Positions 18,575 through 27,800 of a stretch of 64,000 bases of DNA are shown one piece after another. A program made the translations under genes and the position numbers. The stretch is from positions 372,001-436,000 of the forward strand of contig NZ_RKHX01000003.1 in assembly GCF_003755175.1 (NCBI RefSeq), given 5' to 3'. The notes below the pieces were generated by a model. That model was given only the letters and a program-made list of their open reading frames with translations. It was not told the DNA's origin and made no database searches. The first letter of the stretch is position 1; each line of letters opens with the position of its first letter. The DNA is from Cellulomonas sp. PhB150. GTDB lineage: Bacteria; Actinomycetota; Actinomycetes; Actinomycetales; Cellulomonadaceae.

Positions 18575-18593
18575 CAAGGTGAGGCTTACCTAA
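18575..18593. promoter_or_regulatory. DtxR/IdeR-type iron box
   Basis: On the minus strand the 19-mer TTAGGTAAGCCTCACCTTG matches the IdeR/DtxR consensus at 14 of 19 positions, including the intact TTAGGT half. It is centred about 26 bp upstream of the siderophore-interacting-protein start, overlapping its expected promoter. Confidence 0.65.
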
Positions 18594-18642
18594 ACCCCCT
18601 GTCCACGTGAGCCACGGCACGATGGCCGCTTGCGCGGCCGCG

Positions 18643-19731
18643 CTACGCGCCGAACGCGAGGCCCAGCAGGTAGGTCGCCGCGGCGGCGCCGAAGCCGATC
18701 GCGAGCTGGCGCAGCGCGCGCCTGCCGGGGGAGGCGCCGGACAGCAGGCCGACGGTCGCGCCCGTGCCGAGCAGCGCGAGGCCGACGAGCCCGGACGCCC
18801 ACGCCACCGCGACCAGACCCTCGGCGCCGAGCAGGTACGGAAGGACGGGGATGAGCGCCCCCGACGCGAAGAAGCAGAAGCTCGCGCCTGCGGCACCCAT
18901 CGCGCTGCCGACCGTCTCGTGCTCGTCGACGTCCGGCGCGGCTTCGTCGCTCCCCGGCACCCCGAAGGCCGACGACGTGGACTCGGTCAGCGACGCGAGG
19001 ACGAGGTCCGCGCGGGCCTGCGCGTCGCCGGGCGCCATGCCGCGCGCCCGGTAGACCAGCGCCAGCTCGTTGGCGTCGACGTCCAGGTGCGGCAGCGCGG
19101 CGCGCGCGGCCGGCCCGGGGCGGGAGGCCTCGAGCAGCTCGCGCTGGGAGCGCACCGAGACGTACTCGCCCGCGCCCATGGACAGCGCTCCGGCGAGCAG
19201 GCCGGCCAGGCCGGTGAGCAGCACGGTGTGCGGCGACGCGCCGCTCGCGCCGATGCCGAGCACCAGCGCGAGGTTGGAGACCAGGCCGTCGTTGGCGCCG
19301 AACACGGCAGCGCGGAACGTGCCCGACATCCGGTTGCGGCCGCGCGCGGCCAGGCCGCGGACGACCTCCTCGTGGATGCGCTCGTCGGCCGCCATCTGAG
19401 CGGTGGCGTCCTCGTCGTCGTCGTACTCCGAGCGGGCCTCCGCACGCTGCGCGAGGGCGAGGACGAACACGGACCCGAACCGGCGCGCGAGCCAGCCGAG
19501 CGTGCGCGTGCGGATGTCGCCGCGCACGGGCCGCCCCACGTCGGGCCCCAGCAGGTCGAGCCAGTGCTGCTCGTGGCGCTTCTCGGCGTCCGCGAGCGCG
19601 AGCAGGATCTCGCGCTCCTCACCCGCGCGACGCGACGCGAGATCGCGGTAGACGGCCGCCTCGGCACGCTCGTCGGCCAGGTACTGCCGCCACCGTCGGA
19701 CCTGAGCGCGGGAAGGCGGCGAGGAGGTCAT
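18643..19731 (-). CDS. Rubrerythrin-like / VIT1-CCC1 fusion iron transporter
   Basis: 362 residues. An N-terminal ferritin-like domain (about 10-140) has Glu/His spacing such as DERAEAAVYRDL and AEKRHEQHW for a di-iron site. The C-terminal VIT1/CCC1 membrane domain contains FGANDGLVSNLALVLGIG, SMGAGEYVSVRSQREL and a last pair of hydrophobic helices. VIT1 proteins export or sequester Fe(II)/Mn(II); the rubrerythrin fusion is known in bacteria. It shares an iron theme with the gene downstream. Start ATG 19731; an ATG at 19740 is equally possible. Confidence 0.88.
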   Translation of the reverse strand: MTSSPPSRAQVRRWRQYLADERAEAAVYRDLASRRAGEEREILLALADAEKRHEQHWLDLLGPDVGRPVRGDIRTRTLGWLARRFGSVFVLALAQRAEARSEYDDDEDATAQMAADERIHEEVVRGLAARGRNRMSGTFRAAVFGANDGLVSNLALVLGIGASGASPHTVLLTGLAGLLAGALSMGAGEYVSVRSQRELLEASRPGPAARAALPHLDVDANELALVYRARGMAPGDAQARADLVLASLTESTSSAFGVPGSDEAAPDVDEHETVGSAMGAAGASFCFFASGALIPVLPYLLGAEGLVAVAWASGLVGLALLGTGATVGLLSGASPGRRALRQLAIGFGAAAATYLLGLAFGA

Positions 19732-19749
19732 GGCACCCATGGTGGCAGG

Positions 19750-19775
19750 CAGTATTCGGACATCTCGGACATCGA
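19750..19775. promoter_or_regulatory. Tandem 9-bp repeat in the VIT1 promoter region
   Basis: TCGGACATC is repeated exactly in tandem (19756-19764, 19765-19773), next to a minus-strand AATACT that could be the VIT1 -10 element. A regulator binding site is possible but unproved. Confidence 0.3.
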
Positions 19776-19849
19776 GCCGAGTTCGAGTTGCCGAATCGGT
19801 GGGTCCGTTGGACCGTCGCATGTCACGAGAACAGGACTGGGGGCCGGCG

Positions 19850-20257
19850 ATGCGCGCCGAACGGACGGTGGACCCGCACTACAGGGCCGTCGCTCCTGCA
19901 CGCCACTGGGCCGCCGACAAGCTCGCCGAGGCCGGCATCCCGGCCGAGCGCCGCGAGCTCCTGGTCCTGCTCGTCAGCGAGCTCGTCACCAACGCGGTCG
20001 AGCACGCGTGGCCGCCCGTGATCCTGCGGGTCGACGTGGACGACGAGCGCATCCGCGTCGAGGCGACCGACAGCCACCGCGACGAGCCGGTGCTCCGTGA
20101 CGCCCCGCCGACCGACGGCGGGGGCCGCGGCGTGTGGCTCATCGACAGGCTCGCGAGCGACTGGGGGTCCGACCTCGACGCTGCAGGCGACTGCAAGACC
20201 GTCTGGTTCGAGCTGCGCACCGACGACCACGCCGGCGTCGCCGCCTTCGGCGCGTAG
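19850..20257 (+). CDS. RsbW-like anti-sigma / serine kinase ATPase
   Basis: 135-residue single-domain GHKL ATPase. The N box is LLVSELVTNAVEHA, the G1 box VEATDSHRDEP and the G2 box GGGRGVWLIDRL. Such proteins bind sigma factors and phosphorylate STAS antagonists in stress-response partner switching. No sigma factor is adjacent; the only STAS protein in the window lies about 33 kb away (52872-53210), so pairing is speculative. ATG at 19850 was chosen because GGGGG precedes it at about 8 bases; ATG 19820 is an alternative. The stop codon lies within a perfect 24-bp tandem duplication. Confidence 0.85.
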   Translation: MRAERTVDPHYRAVAPARHWAADKLAEAGIPAERRELLVLLVSELVTNAVEHAWPPVILRVDVDDERIRVEATDSHRDEPVLRDAPPTDGGGRGVWLIDRLASDWGSDLDAAGDCKTVWFELRTDDHAGVAAFGA

Positions 20258-20282
20258 CGCGTCGCCGCCTTCGGCGCGTAGC
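20235..20282. repeat. Perfect 24-bp tandem duplication spanning a stop codon
   Basis: GCGTCGCCGCCTTCGGCGCG plus TAGC is present twice, back to back (20235-20258, 20259-20282). The first copy encodes the last residues and TAG of the anti-sigma-type gene; the second repeats them as untranslated DNA. It looks like a recent slippage or unequal-crossover event. Confidence 0.9.
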
Positions 20283-20284
20283 GC

Positions 20285-20650
20285 TCAGTCCTCCCAGGGC
20301 GGCGTCTCGTCCAGCTTCGCGTAGTACTTGGCCAGGTGGCTCTTGACCCGGTCGCGGTCCTTGTCCGGCAGGTCCACGCCGCCGCGCGAGCCCTGCATCA
20401 CCGCAGCGGCGGCGAAGACCCCGCGCGGGACGGCCTTGAGCCTGCCGTCGATCACGTCGGCGATGAGCAGCTTGTAGCCGGTGAAGTTCTCCTTGGCGTC
20501 CGCGTCGTACCAGACGTGGGCGTCGCGGTACTTCGCGTTCGGCTCGTCCTGGGCGTCGGCCCACGCGCGGACCCGCTTCTCGGCGCCGGCGCCGTCCCAC
20601 GCGCGGTCGCGGTCCGCCAGGGGCAGGTCGCCGAAGCTCGTCACGGCCAT
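20285..20650 (-). CDS. Small hypothetical protein, translationally coupled to an F420 oxidoreductase
   Basis: 121 residues, hydrophilic, no signal or membrane segment. Conserved-looking blocks are NFTGYKLLIADVIDGRLKAV and KDRDRVKSHLAKYYAKL. The latter recalls short C-terminal tails found on some phage prohead-protease-type proteins and on free-standing bacterial relatives, but no function follows. Its ATG is two bases past the stop of the upstream oxidoreductase gene (TGACCATG), so the two are probably co-translated. Confidence 0.75.
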   Translation of the reverse strand: MAVTSFGDLPLADRDRAWDGAGAEKRVRAWADAQDEPNAKYRDAHVWYDADAKENFTGYKLLIADVIDGRLKAVPRGVFAAAAVMQGSRGGVDLPDKDRDRVKSHLAKYYAKLDETPPWED

Positions 20651-20652
20651 GG

Positions 20653-21639
20653 TCAGTCCTCCGTCGTCTTCGCCGCGGCCCGCAGGGCCTCGAGCAGGGG
20701 AGCGGCAGCCTCGTCGAGGAACCGCTGCTGGCCGTCGTCCCCGATCTGGACGATGGCCACGTCGGTGAAGCCGGCCTCCCAGTAGGCGGCGACGGCCTCG
20801 ACGTGCGCGTCGATGTCCGGCCCGCACGAGATGGACTCGGCGACGTCCTCGGGCCGGACGAACTGGCTCGCGGCCTCGAACCCGGCCGGCATCGGCAGGT
20901 CCGCGTTGACCTTCCAGCCGCCGCTGAACCACCGGAACTGGTCGTGCGCGCGCTCGATCGCGCGCTCGCGCGACGGGTCCCAGCAGATCGGCACCTGGCC
21001 GATCTTGCGGGAGGCCTCCCCGCCGCGTGCCTTGTCCCAGCTCGTCACGAGGTCGGCGTCCGGCTCGACGGCCACGAGGTGGTCGACGAGCGGAGCAAAC
21101 CGCTCGACCGAGTGGTCACCGCTGACCGCGACGCCGAGCTCGACCGGGTTCTCGGGCAGGTCCCACAGCTTGGCCTGGTCCGCCCGGAAGTGGTTGCCCT
21201 CCCAGGTCACGACCTCGCCGTCGAGCAGCGAGCGGATGATCGAGATCGCCTCCTCGAGCATGTCCTGCCGCTCCCCGACCGCCGGCCAGCCCTCGCCGAC
21301 CACGTGCTCGTTGAGGTTCTCGCCCGAACCGAGGTTGAGCTGGAAACGCCCGCCCGACAGCACCGCGAGGGTGGCGGCCTGCTGCGCGACGACCGTCGGG
21401 TGGTAGCGCATGGTCGGGCAGGTCACGTACGTCATGAGCTCGACGGTGCTGGTCGCCTGCGCGACCGCGCCGAGCAGCGTCCAGGCGTTCGGCGCGTGCC
21501 CCTGGCTGTCCAGCCACGGGAAGTAGTGGTCGGAGGAGACGAGCAGGTCGAAGCCCGCCTTCTCGGCGTCGACGGCGTAGCCGACCAGCTCGCGGGGGCC
21601 GGACTGCTCGGTCATGAGGGTGTATCCGAATCGGGTCAC
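20653..21639 (-). CDS. LLM-class F420-dependent oxidoreductase (G6PDH-like family)
   Basis: 328-residue luciferase-like TIM-barrel enzyme of the F420-dependent glucose-6-phosphate-dehydrogenase-like family. The opening TRFGYTLMTEQSGPRELV, SSDHYFPWL, and FQLNLGSGENLNEHVVGEGW segments are hallmarks of that group. Likely uses deazaflavin F420 as hydride carrier; substrate unknown. The GTG start keeps the conserved N-terminus and follows AGGGG; the ATG at 21615 would delete it. Transcribed divergently from the giant-gene pair, with a long inverted repeat between. Confidence 0.88.
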   Translation of the reverse strand: MTRFGYTLMTEQSGPRELVGYAVDAEKAGFDLLVSSDHYFPWLDSQGHAPNAWTLLGAVAQATSTVELMTYVTCPTMRYHPTVVAQQAATLAVLSGGRFQLNLGSGENLNEHVVGEGWPAVGERQDMLEEAISIIRSLLDGEVVTWEGNHFRADQAKLWDLPENPVELGVAVSGDHSVERFAPLVDHLVAVEPDADLVTSWDKARGGEASRKIGQVPICWDPSRERAIERAHDQFRWFSGGWKVNADLPMPAGFEAASQFVRPEDVAESISCGPDIDAHVEAVAAYWEAGFTDVAIVQIGDDGQQRFLDEAAAPLLEALRAAAKTTED

Positions 21640-21691
21640 CCCCTGACGGTCACACCGGGCGGCCCCGCGCGCACGTCGGCGACGCATCCCG

Positions 21692-21764
21692 CCGCACTTG
21701 TGACGGGAGTGCACTCCTGACGCAGCCGTCGCGCCCCACCAGACAACTCCTGTCACAAGTGCGG
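21692..21764. repeat. 19-bp inverted repeat with 35-nt loop in a divergent promoter region
   Basis: CCGCACTTGTGACGGGAGT (21692-21710) is complementary to 21746-21764 with one G-T pair. The left end also overlaps a separate perfect 12-bp palindrome, GGAGTGCACTCC (21706-21717). It lies between the F420 oxidoreductase and the first giant gene, where both promoters must be. It may be an operator, an RNA structure in a leader, or a dispersed repeat. Confidence 0.7.
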
Positions 21765-21879
21765 CTATCTCGGGCCGGTGGGTGGGGCGGTGGAGCCCTT
21801 GACGCGGATGGGCATGTATCTCTATGCCTGGTTTGTCCCCCTTTCGGGTGACACGGATTCCCGCGCGGAAGGCCAGGCG

Positions 21880-24800
21880 ATGACGCTCTGGGACGACCTG
21901 CCCGGCTCGACCACCTCCGGTGGGGCGCTCGACACCCTGCGCCCGCTGCTCGACTCGGTCGACACCCCGACCTCGACCGAGCGCGCCGAGGACGATGGCA
22001 CGTGGAAGATCTGGTCGACGACGATCGGCGGTGACCGGTCGCTCGAGATGGACCTGAGCAGCGGCGCGGTCACGCACGGCGGGTCGACCGGCGACGGGGG
22101 AGCGATCGAGCTCTCGTCCGGCTTCGGGATCGAGCTGGGGCTGCGGCTGACCGGCCCCGGTGGCGATCCCGACGGCACGGTGCGCGTCACCCTGACCGTC
22201 CCGAGCTCGGCGATCCGCATGCCGTACCTGCGCGGCGCGATGCTCGACGCCCAGGGACAGCTGCGCGCCGACCCGGCGCATCCCCTCGTGCGGTTCAGGC
22301 TCCCCAGCGTCAAGGTCCGCGTGCTGCGCCCGGCCGGCGGGTCAGTGAGCGTCGACCTCATCCCCGTGCCGAGCGCCGGGACGCCCGAGGACCCCGTGGT
22401 CGACCTGGTGCGGATGGAGCCGCCGTACGCGCTCGTCGGGCCGGGCGACGTGGTCGGGTTCGCGTTCCGGGCCGCGGTGCTCGACCTGTCCGGCACGGCC
22501 GGGCCGTCCGGCGTCCCGGCGGGTGCGCGCACGATGCCCGACGAGTGGCAGGGGCTCTACCTGCCCGAGGTGCGGCTGTTCGTCGCGCCGAACGGGCTCG
22601 AGGGGCTCGCCGTGAGCGCGGGCGTGCGCAACCTGTGGATCGGGTTCGGGGCGCACGCCGGCGTGACCGGGGAGCTCAACGCCGAGGTCGTCAACCGCGG
22701 GTCCGCGCCGACCGTGCGGATCCGCTTCCAGACGCCGGCGGGCGAGTGGATCGGCGTCCCGGACACCGACCCGATCTCCGCGGTCGAGCTGCCCGAGGAC
22801 GTGACGATGTTCGTCGACGGCGGCGGAGGCATCGCTCCCCTGCGCATCCGGCTGCTCGTCGACGGCACCGAGACCCTCTCCGACCGCGTCGCGCTGACCG
22901 TCCCCGACACGGGCACCGTGCACGTCGAGGTCACCGTCACGGACGCGGGGTCGCACGCGACGACGAGGACCTTCGACGCCCACCGCCGCACGGGTGCGGC
23001 CCACGGTTCGTCGTCCGCGCGCGACGTCGTGCCCACCACCACGTCGAACGTCGGCTTCCGGGTCCGCACGCAGGCCGCGACCGGCAACGCCGTGACCGTC
23101 TCGCTGAACGAGGACCCGCACGGAACGGTGACCTGGACCTGGGCCGGGCACGCGCCGGTCACCGGCCCGACCGCCCAGGTCGACGTCGCCACCGGCACGC
23201 CCGTCGACGTCCAGGCCCGGATCACGCGCACGGGCGGCGGGGCGACGACGACGATCGACGCCTACTACTCGTTCGACCACCCGACCCCCGACGAGATGCG
23301 CAGCGGCCCGTCCACGCCCTGGTGGATGGCGCCCGGCAACCTCCGCTCGCAGCGCTTCCGCACCCGCACCGATCCCGGCACGGCGCCGAACCTGCTCAGC
23401 CCGGACGGCCTGGCCCGCCTCGGTGCGCTGCCGAAGAACGTGCACTGGACCGTCGAGGGATGGGCCTCCTACGAGGGGCACTCCGGCACCGCGGGCTACA
23501 ACCGCGAGCTGTCCGAGCGCCGCCGCGACGCCCTGATCGCGCTGCTCGAGGACACCTCCCGCACGGAGCTGCACTTCACGGACGTCACCCCGGTCGACCC
23601 GGGGCACGGCGAGACCGACGCCCAGGCCAGCGGCCCGACCGGAACGCCCGCGCAGGACGCCCCCGACTGGTGGCACGCCCGGGCCAGCGCCGCGGTCGAC
23701 CAGACCATCGACGTCACCGCCCACCTCGAGCGCCCGGCCGCCGACCCGCCGCCGCAGACCACCGACCCGGCTCCCACCCGCACCCCGGTCCCGGCGTGCT
23801 TCCGCAAGCTCGGCGTCACGGTGGAGCTCGTCCGCTCGACGTTCGTGCGCGCGGAGATCTACGGCGAGATCGACATCCAGACCGCGGCCGAGAACCAGAT
23901 CGGCTCGGTCAAGCCCGGCGCGACCATCCCGCCGCGCGACAACCCGAACGACGGGATCAGCCAGTTCCTGCTGCGGCTGCGCATCGCCGAGGACCGCTCG
24001 AGCTGGGACGTCACCGCGCAGTTCAAGGCCATCGACGCGGACAAGGACGGCCTGTGGCAGCAGGTCCGCGGCGCCGGCGACCAGACCGGCCTCGACATCC
24101 TCGGGGCCGTCGCGGTGCTGTCCCCGCTGCTGGCCGCCGTCACGCCGCCTTCCCCCACCGCGGGCGAGCTCGTGCCGATGGTCATCGCCGGCGGGCTCGC
24201 TGTCGGCGTCGGCGCGGCCGGGGTCATCAAGACCCAGAAGATCACGCTGCACGGCGGGCAGCTGGTCGTCACGAGCGGGCTCGTCGACCCCGCCACCGGC
24301 GACGGTCCACGCAGCACGAGCGTCAGCGTGCTGCTCGACGTCGAGACGGCGTTCACGTTCGACATCGGCATCCTCAAGGTCGAGCCGACCAAGCCGCTGA
24401 CCGCGCGCTACAAGGCGGTCGGCCTGCGCTCGCAGTGGCGCTCCGACCCGCAGCCGGACGGGACCGTCCAGTACGTGCCGCTCCCCGTGTTCGACCCGTC
24501 GGCGGGCTACTCGCTCGACATCCCGATGGGCTCGCTCATCGGGCCCGACGCGCTCAAGGACATCCTGCGCGTCATCGGCGGCCGGATCAGCCGCGACAAC
24601 CCGCTCTACCTCGAGGTCGAGGTCGGCCTCGGCATCGACCTCGGCATCGTCACCGTCGACTCGGCGCGCGTGCGGATCCGGCTCGACCAGGCCGAGTTCC
24701 CCCAGCTCACCGCGCTGGGCGCGAGCATCGACGTGCCGAACGTCATCCACGGCTCCGGGTACGTCAAGATCGACGAGTCCGGGTTCGAGGGGGCGTTCGA

Positions 24801-27800
24801 CGCGACCCTGACGCCCGTGAAGCTGCGCATCGCCGCGCAGATCGCGGTCAAGCAGAAGGACGGCGTGACCGGGGTCCTCATCGGCGCCGAGGTCGAGTTC
24901 CCCGTGCCGATCCCGCTGGCCAACTCCGGGCTGGCGATCTACGGCTTCCTCGGCGGCATCGCCGTCAACTTCGCGCGCGACGAGCCCACGGGCGTCCAGG
25001 TCCCCGCCCTGGCGTGGCTGCAGTCCCAGCTCACCGACCCCAACGGCTCGGTCATGAAGCCCTCCGGCTGGAAGGTGCAGCCCGGTGCCTTCGCGGTGGC
25101 CGGCGGCATCCTGCTCGGCACGTCCGAGGGCGGCTACATCGTCCACCTCAAGGGGCTCGTGCTCGTCGAGGTGCCCGGCCCGCGACTGCTGTTCGCCATG
25201 AAGGCCGACGTCATCAAGGCGCCCCCGGCCCTGAAGAACCCGAGCGAGCAGGCCACGTTCCTCGCGGTGCTCGACCTCGACTTCGGCCGCGGCACGATCA
25301 CCATCGGCCTGGTCGCGTCCTACGAGGTGCCGAGCCTGCTGACCATCCGCGTCCCGGTGACCGCGTTCTTCGACGTCAACCACCTCGACCAGTGGTTCGT
25401 CGACCTCGGCACGAACACCAACCCGGTGACCGTCAACGTCCTGGACGTCTTCGAGGGCACCGGCTACCTCATGGTCCACGGCGACGGCACGACGATCCAC
25501 ATCGAGGGCCTCCCGCTCGTGACCACGGGCATCACGGTCGCCGTCGGGTTCCACATCAGCGTCGTGCTGATGGGCTCCAAGGCCGTCGGCCTGTACCTGG
25601 AGGTGGCCGCGGGCTTCGACGCGATCGTCTCGTTCTCCCCGTTCGCGATCGGCGGGCGCATCTACGTCTCCGGCGAGCTGCGGCTGTGGATCATCGGCAT
25701 CTCCGCGAGCGCCGAGCTGACCGTCCTCGTCGGGCGCCAGGTCGTCGACCAGGGGCTGCCGACCGAGCACGTCGTCGACCGGACGTACGTGCACGGCCAG
25801 GTGTGCGGCGAGGTCGACTTCTTCTTCTTCAGCGTCAAGGGCTGCGTCGAGCTGACCATCGGCGACCCGACCCCGCTGCCGCTCGTCCCACCGCCGCTGG
25901 TCTCGGGCGTCAGCCTGGTCTCGCGCTCGCCCGCGCTGGTGGACGGGTCCGCGGTGGACCGGGCCGTCGACGGGGTCATCGGCCGGGCGGTCGAGGCGGG
26001 GTCGGCCGACGAGCTGCCGAGCGTGCCGCTCGACGCGATCCCGGTCGTGCTGTTCGAGACCGCGCCGGGCGTCAAGGCGGGGGACGTCGTGCTCGGCGGG
26101 GTCGCGCGCGGCGCCAACGGGCTGCCCGCCAACCCGTGGGTCCAGCGGGGCGACTCCTGGTTCCGCTACCGCGTCACGAAGGTCGAGCTCGTCGGCGACC
26201 TCACGGCCGGCAAGACCCCGGCGACCTGGTGGGCGCGCGCACTCGTCGGCGACCCGCTGGTCGGGCCCGCGCTCGCCCTGCTGTCGTGGCTGCCGACCGC
26301 GACCCCGCGTGCCGTGACGCTCGGCCGCGAGCTCACGACGACCGTCGAGGAGCGCTGGGGCACGATCTGCACGCCCGTCGCCAAGGCCGTCCCGGTGCTG
26401 TGGACCTTCGACGAGCAGGCCACCGGCCCCTCCGCGGCGGGCTGGACGCTGACCGGGGTGGCGTGGCCCGACGAGCCCGGCACCTGGCGCTCGGCACCGC
26501 CCGACTCCCAGGCCGTGGTGCGCGAGCCGTGGCGGACCGGCGACGCGTTCGTCGACCTCCTGCAGGGCACGGACCCGGCCGTCGTCGTCGGCGACCGCGT
26601 GACCTGCCCGCGCAAGGGCGGGGTCCTCGGGACCCGCCGCGAGGCGCTGGCCGCCACGAACGGCTCCGCCGCGACCTTCGGGCCTGGCTCGCTGCCGGCC
26701 GCGGGCGCCGGGACCCCCGACGTGCTTGCGCTGCTCGCGGGGGGCGTCTCGCTGCAGGACGCGCAGGCCGCGTGGGGGCGCGTCGCGACCGGGGACGGCC
26801 AGAGCCAGTGCGAGGGGCGCATCCTGCGCTCGCCCACCGGCGACGAGCCCGAGCCCGCCCCGGGCGCCGACGACCTCGAGATCGAGCAGGTCAAGCAGGC
26901 GTGGGACGCGCTGCGGTTCTCCCCGAGCGAGCTCGCGGACAGCGTCACGCTGCGGGTCGAGGCGGGGCTCGCGTCGTTCGACGCGCTGCTGCTCGTGCCT
27001 CGTCGCGGCATCGAGAAGGGGCTGGTGCTGCGCTCACGCGACGCCGACGGGAACGTCATCGACGAGTACCGCGCGAGCGGCGCGGACATGATCACCTCGA
27101 GCCACCCCATCCCGCCGCAGTGGCTGGCCGACCCGTGGTCCGACCCCGTGCAGCGTGCGGCCCAGATCGCGGCGCGCGTCATGGCCGCCGGCGGGGGGCT
27201 GCTGCCGGTGCTGCTCACGCCGAAGGTGCCGGACGGCACGGTGGAGATCGAGATCGGCTGGGACCGTGACGCGAAGGACCTCCTCGGCCTCGCCTTCTGG
27301 GTCGTCGCCGCCGCGGGGACCACGGCGGCCGAGCTGCACCGCGAGGACTGGGACACCACGACGATCACCACGGACAAGGGCGCCGTCGTCACGGCCGTGA
27401 CCGACGACCCCGACGACCACGCCCTGCTGCTGCCCGGCCGCGAGTACACCGTGCGCGTGAGCTGGGAGGCGCAGTCGATCAAGCAGGAGGCCAAGCCGGC
27501 CGCCACCGTCCCCGAGTCGTACACCGCGGGCACCCCGCAGGAGTTCCGCTTCCGCGCCGACGGCACGGACAAGGCTCCCGAGCGGCTCGAGCCGTGGCTG
27601 CTGACCACCGCGCCGGGCGTCGGGGAGGCGGGCGTGCTGCTCGGCGAGCCGCTGCGCATCGCGCTGGCCACCCAGAAGGTCGGCGCGCTGTTCGACGCGT
27701 ACGGCGAGGAGATCCGGGTCGTCGTGCGGTCCGCGTCCGGCCGGCACCCGTCGCCCCCCGGCGGCGGTGGCCCCGGCGTGCCCCTGACGATCCCCGCCGA

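Noticed and set aside
18624-18639. GGCCGC-TTGC-GCGGCC hairpin as a terminator after the VIT1 gene
   Set aside because: Only a six-base stem in very GC-rich DNA; too weak to call with confidence.
22342-25794. A minus-strand open frame of about 1150 codons opposite the first giant gene
   Set aside because: Composition is the typical Arg/Asp/Gly/His-rich reverse image of a GC-rich gene, with no domain and no ribosome site.
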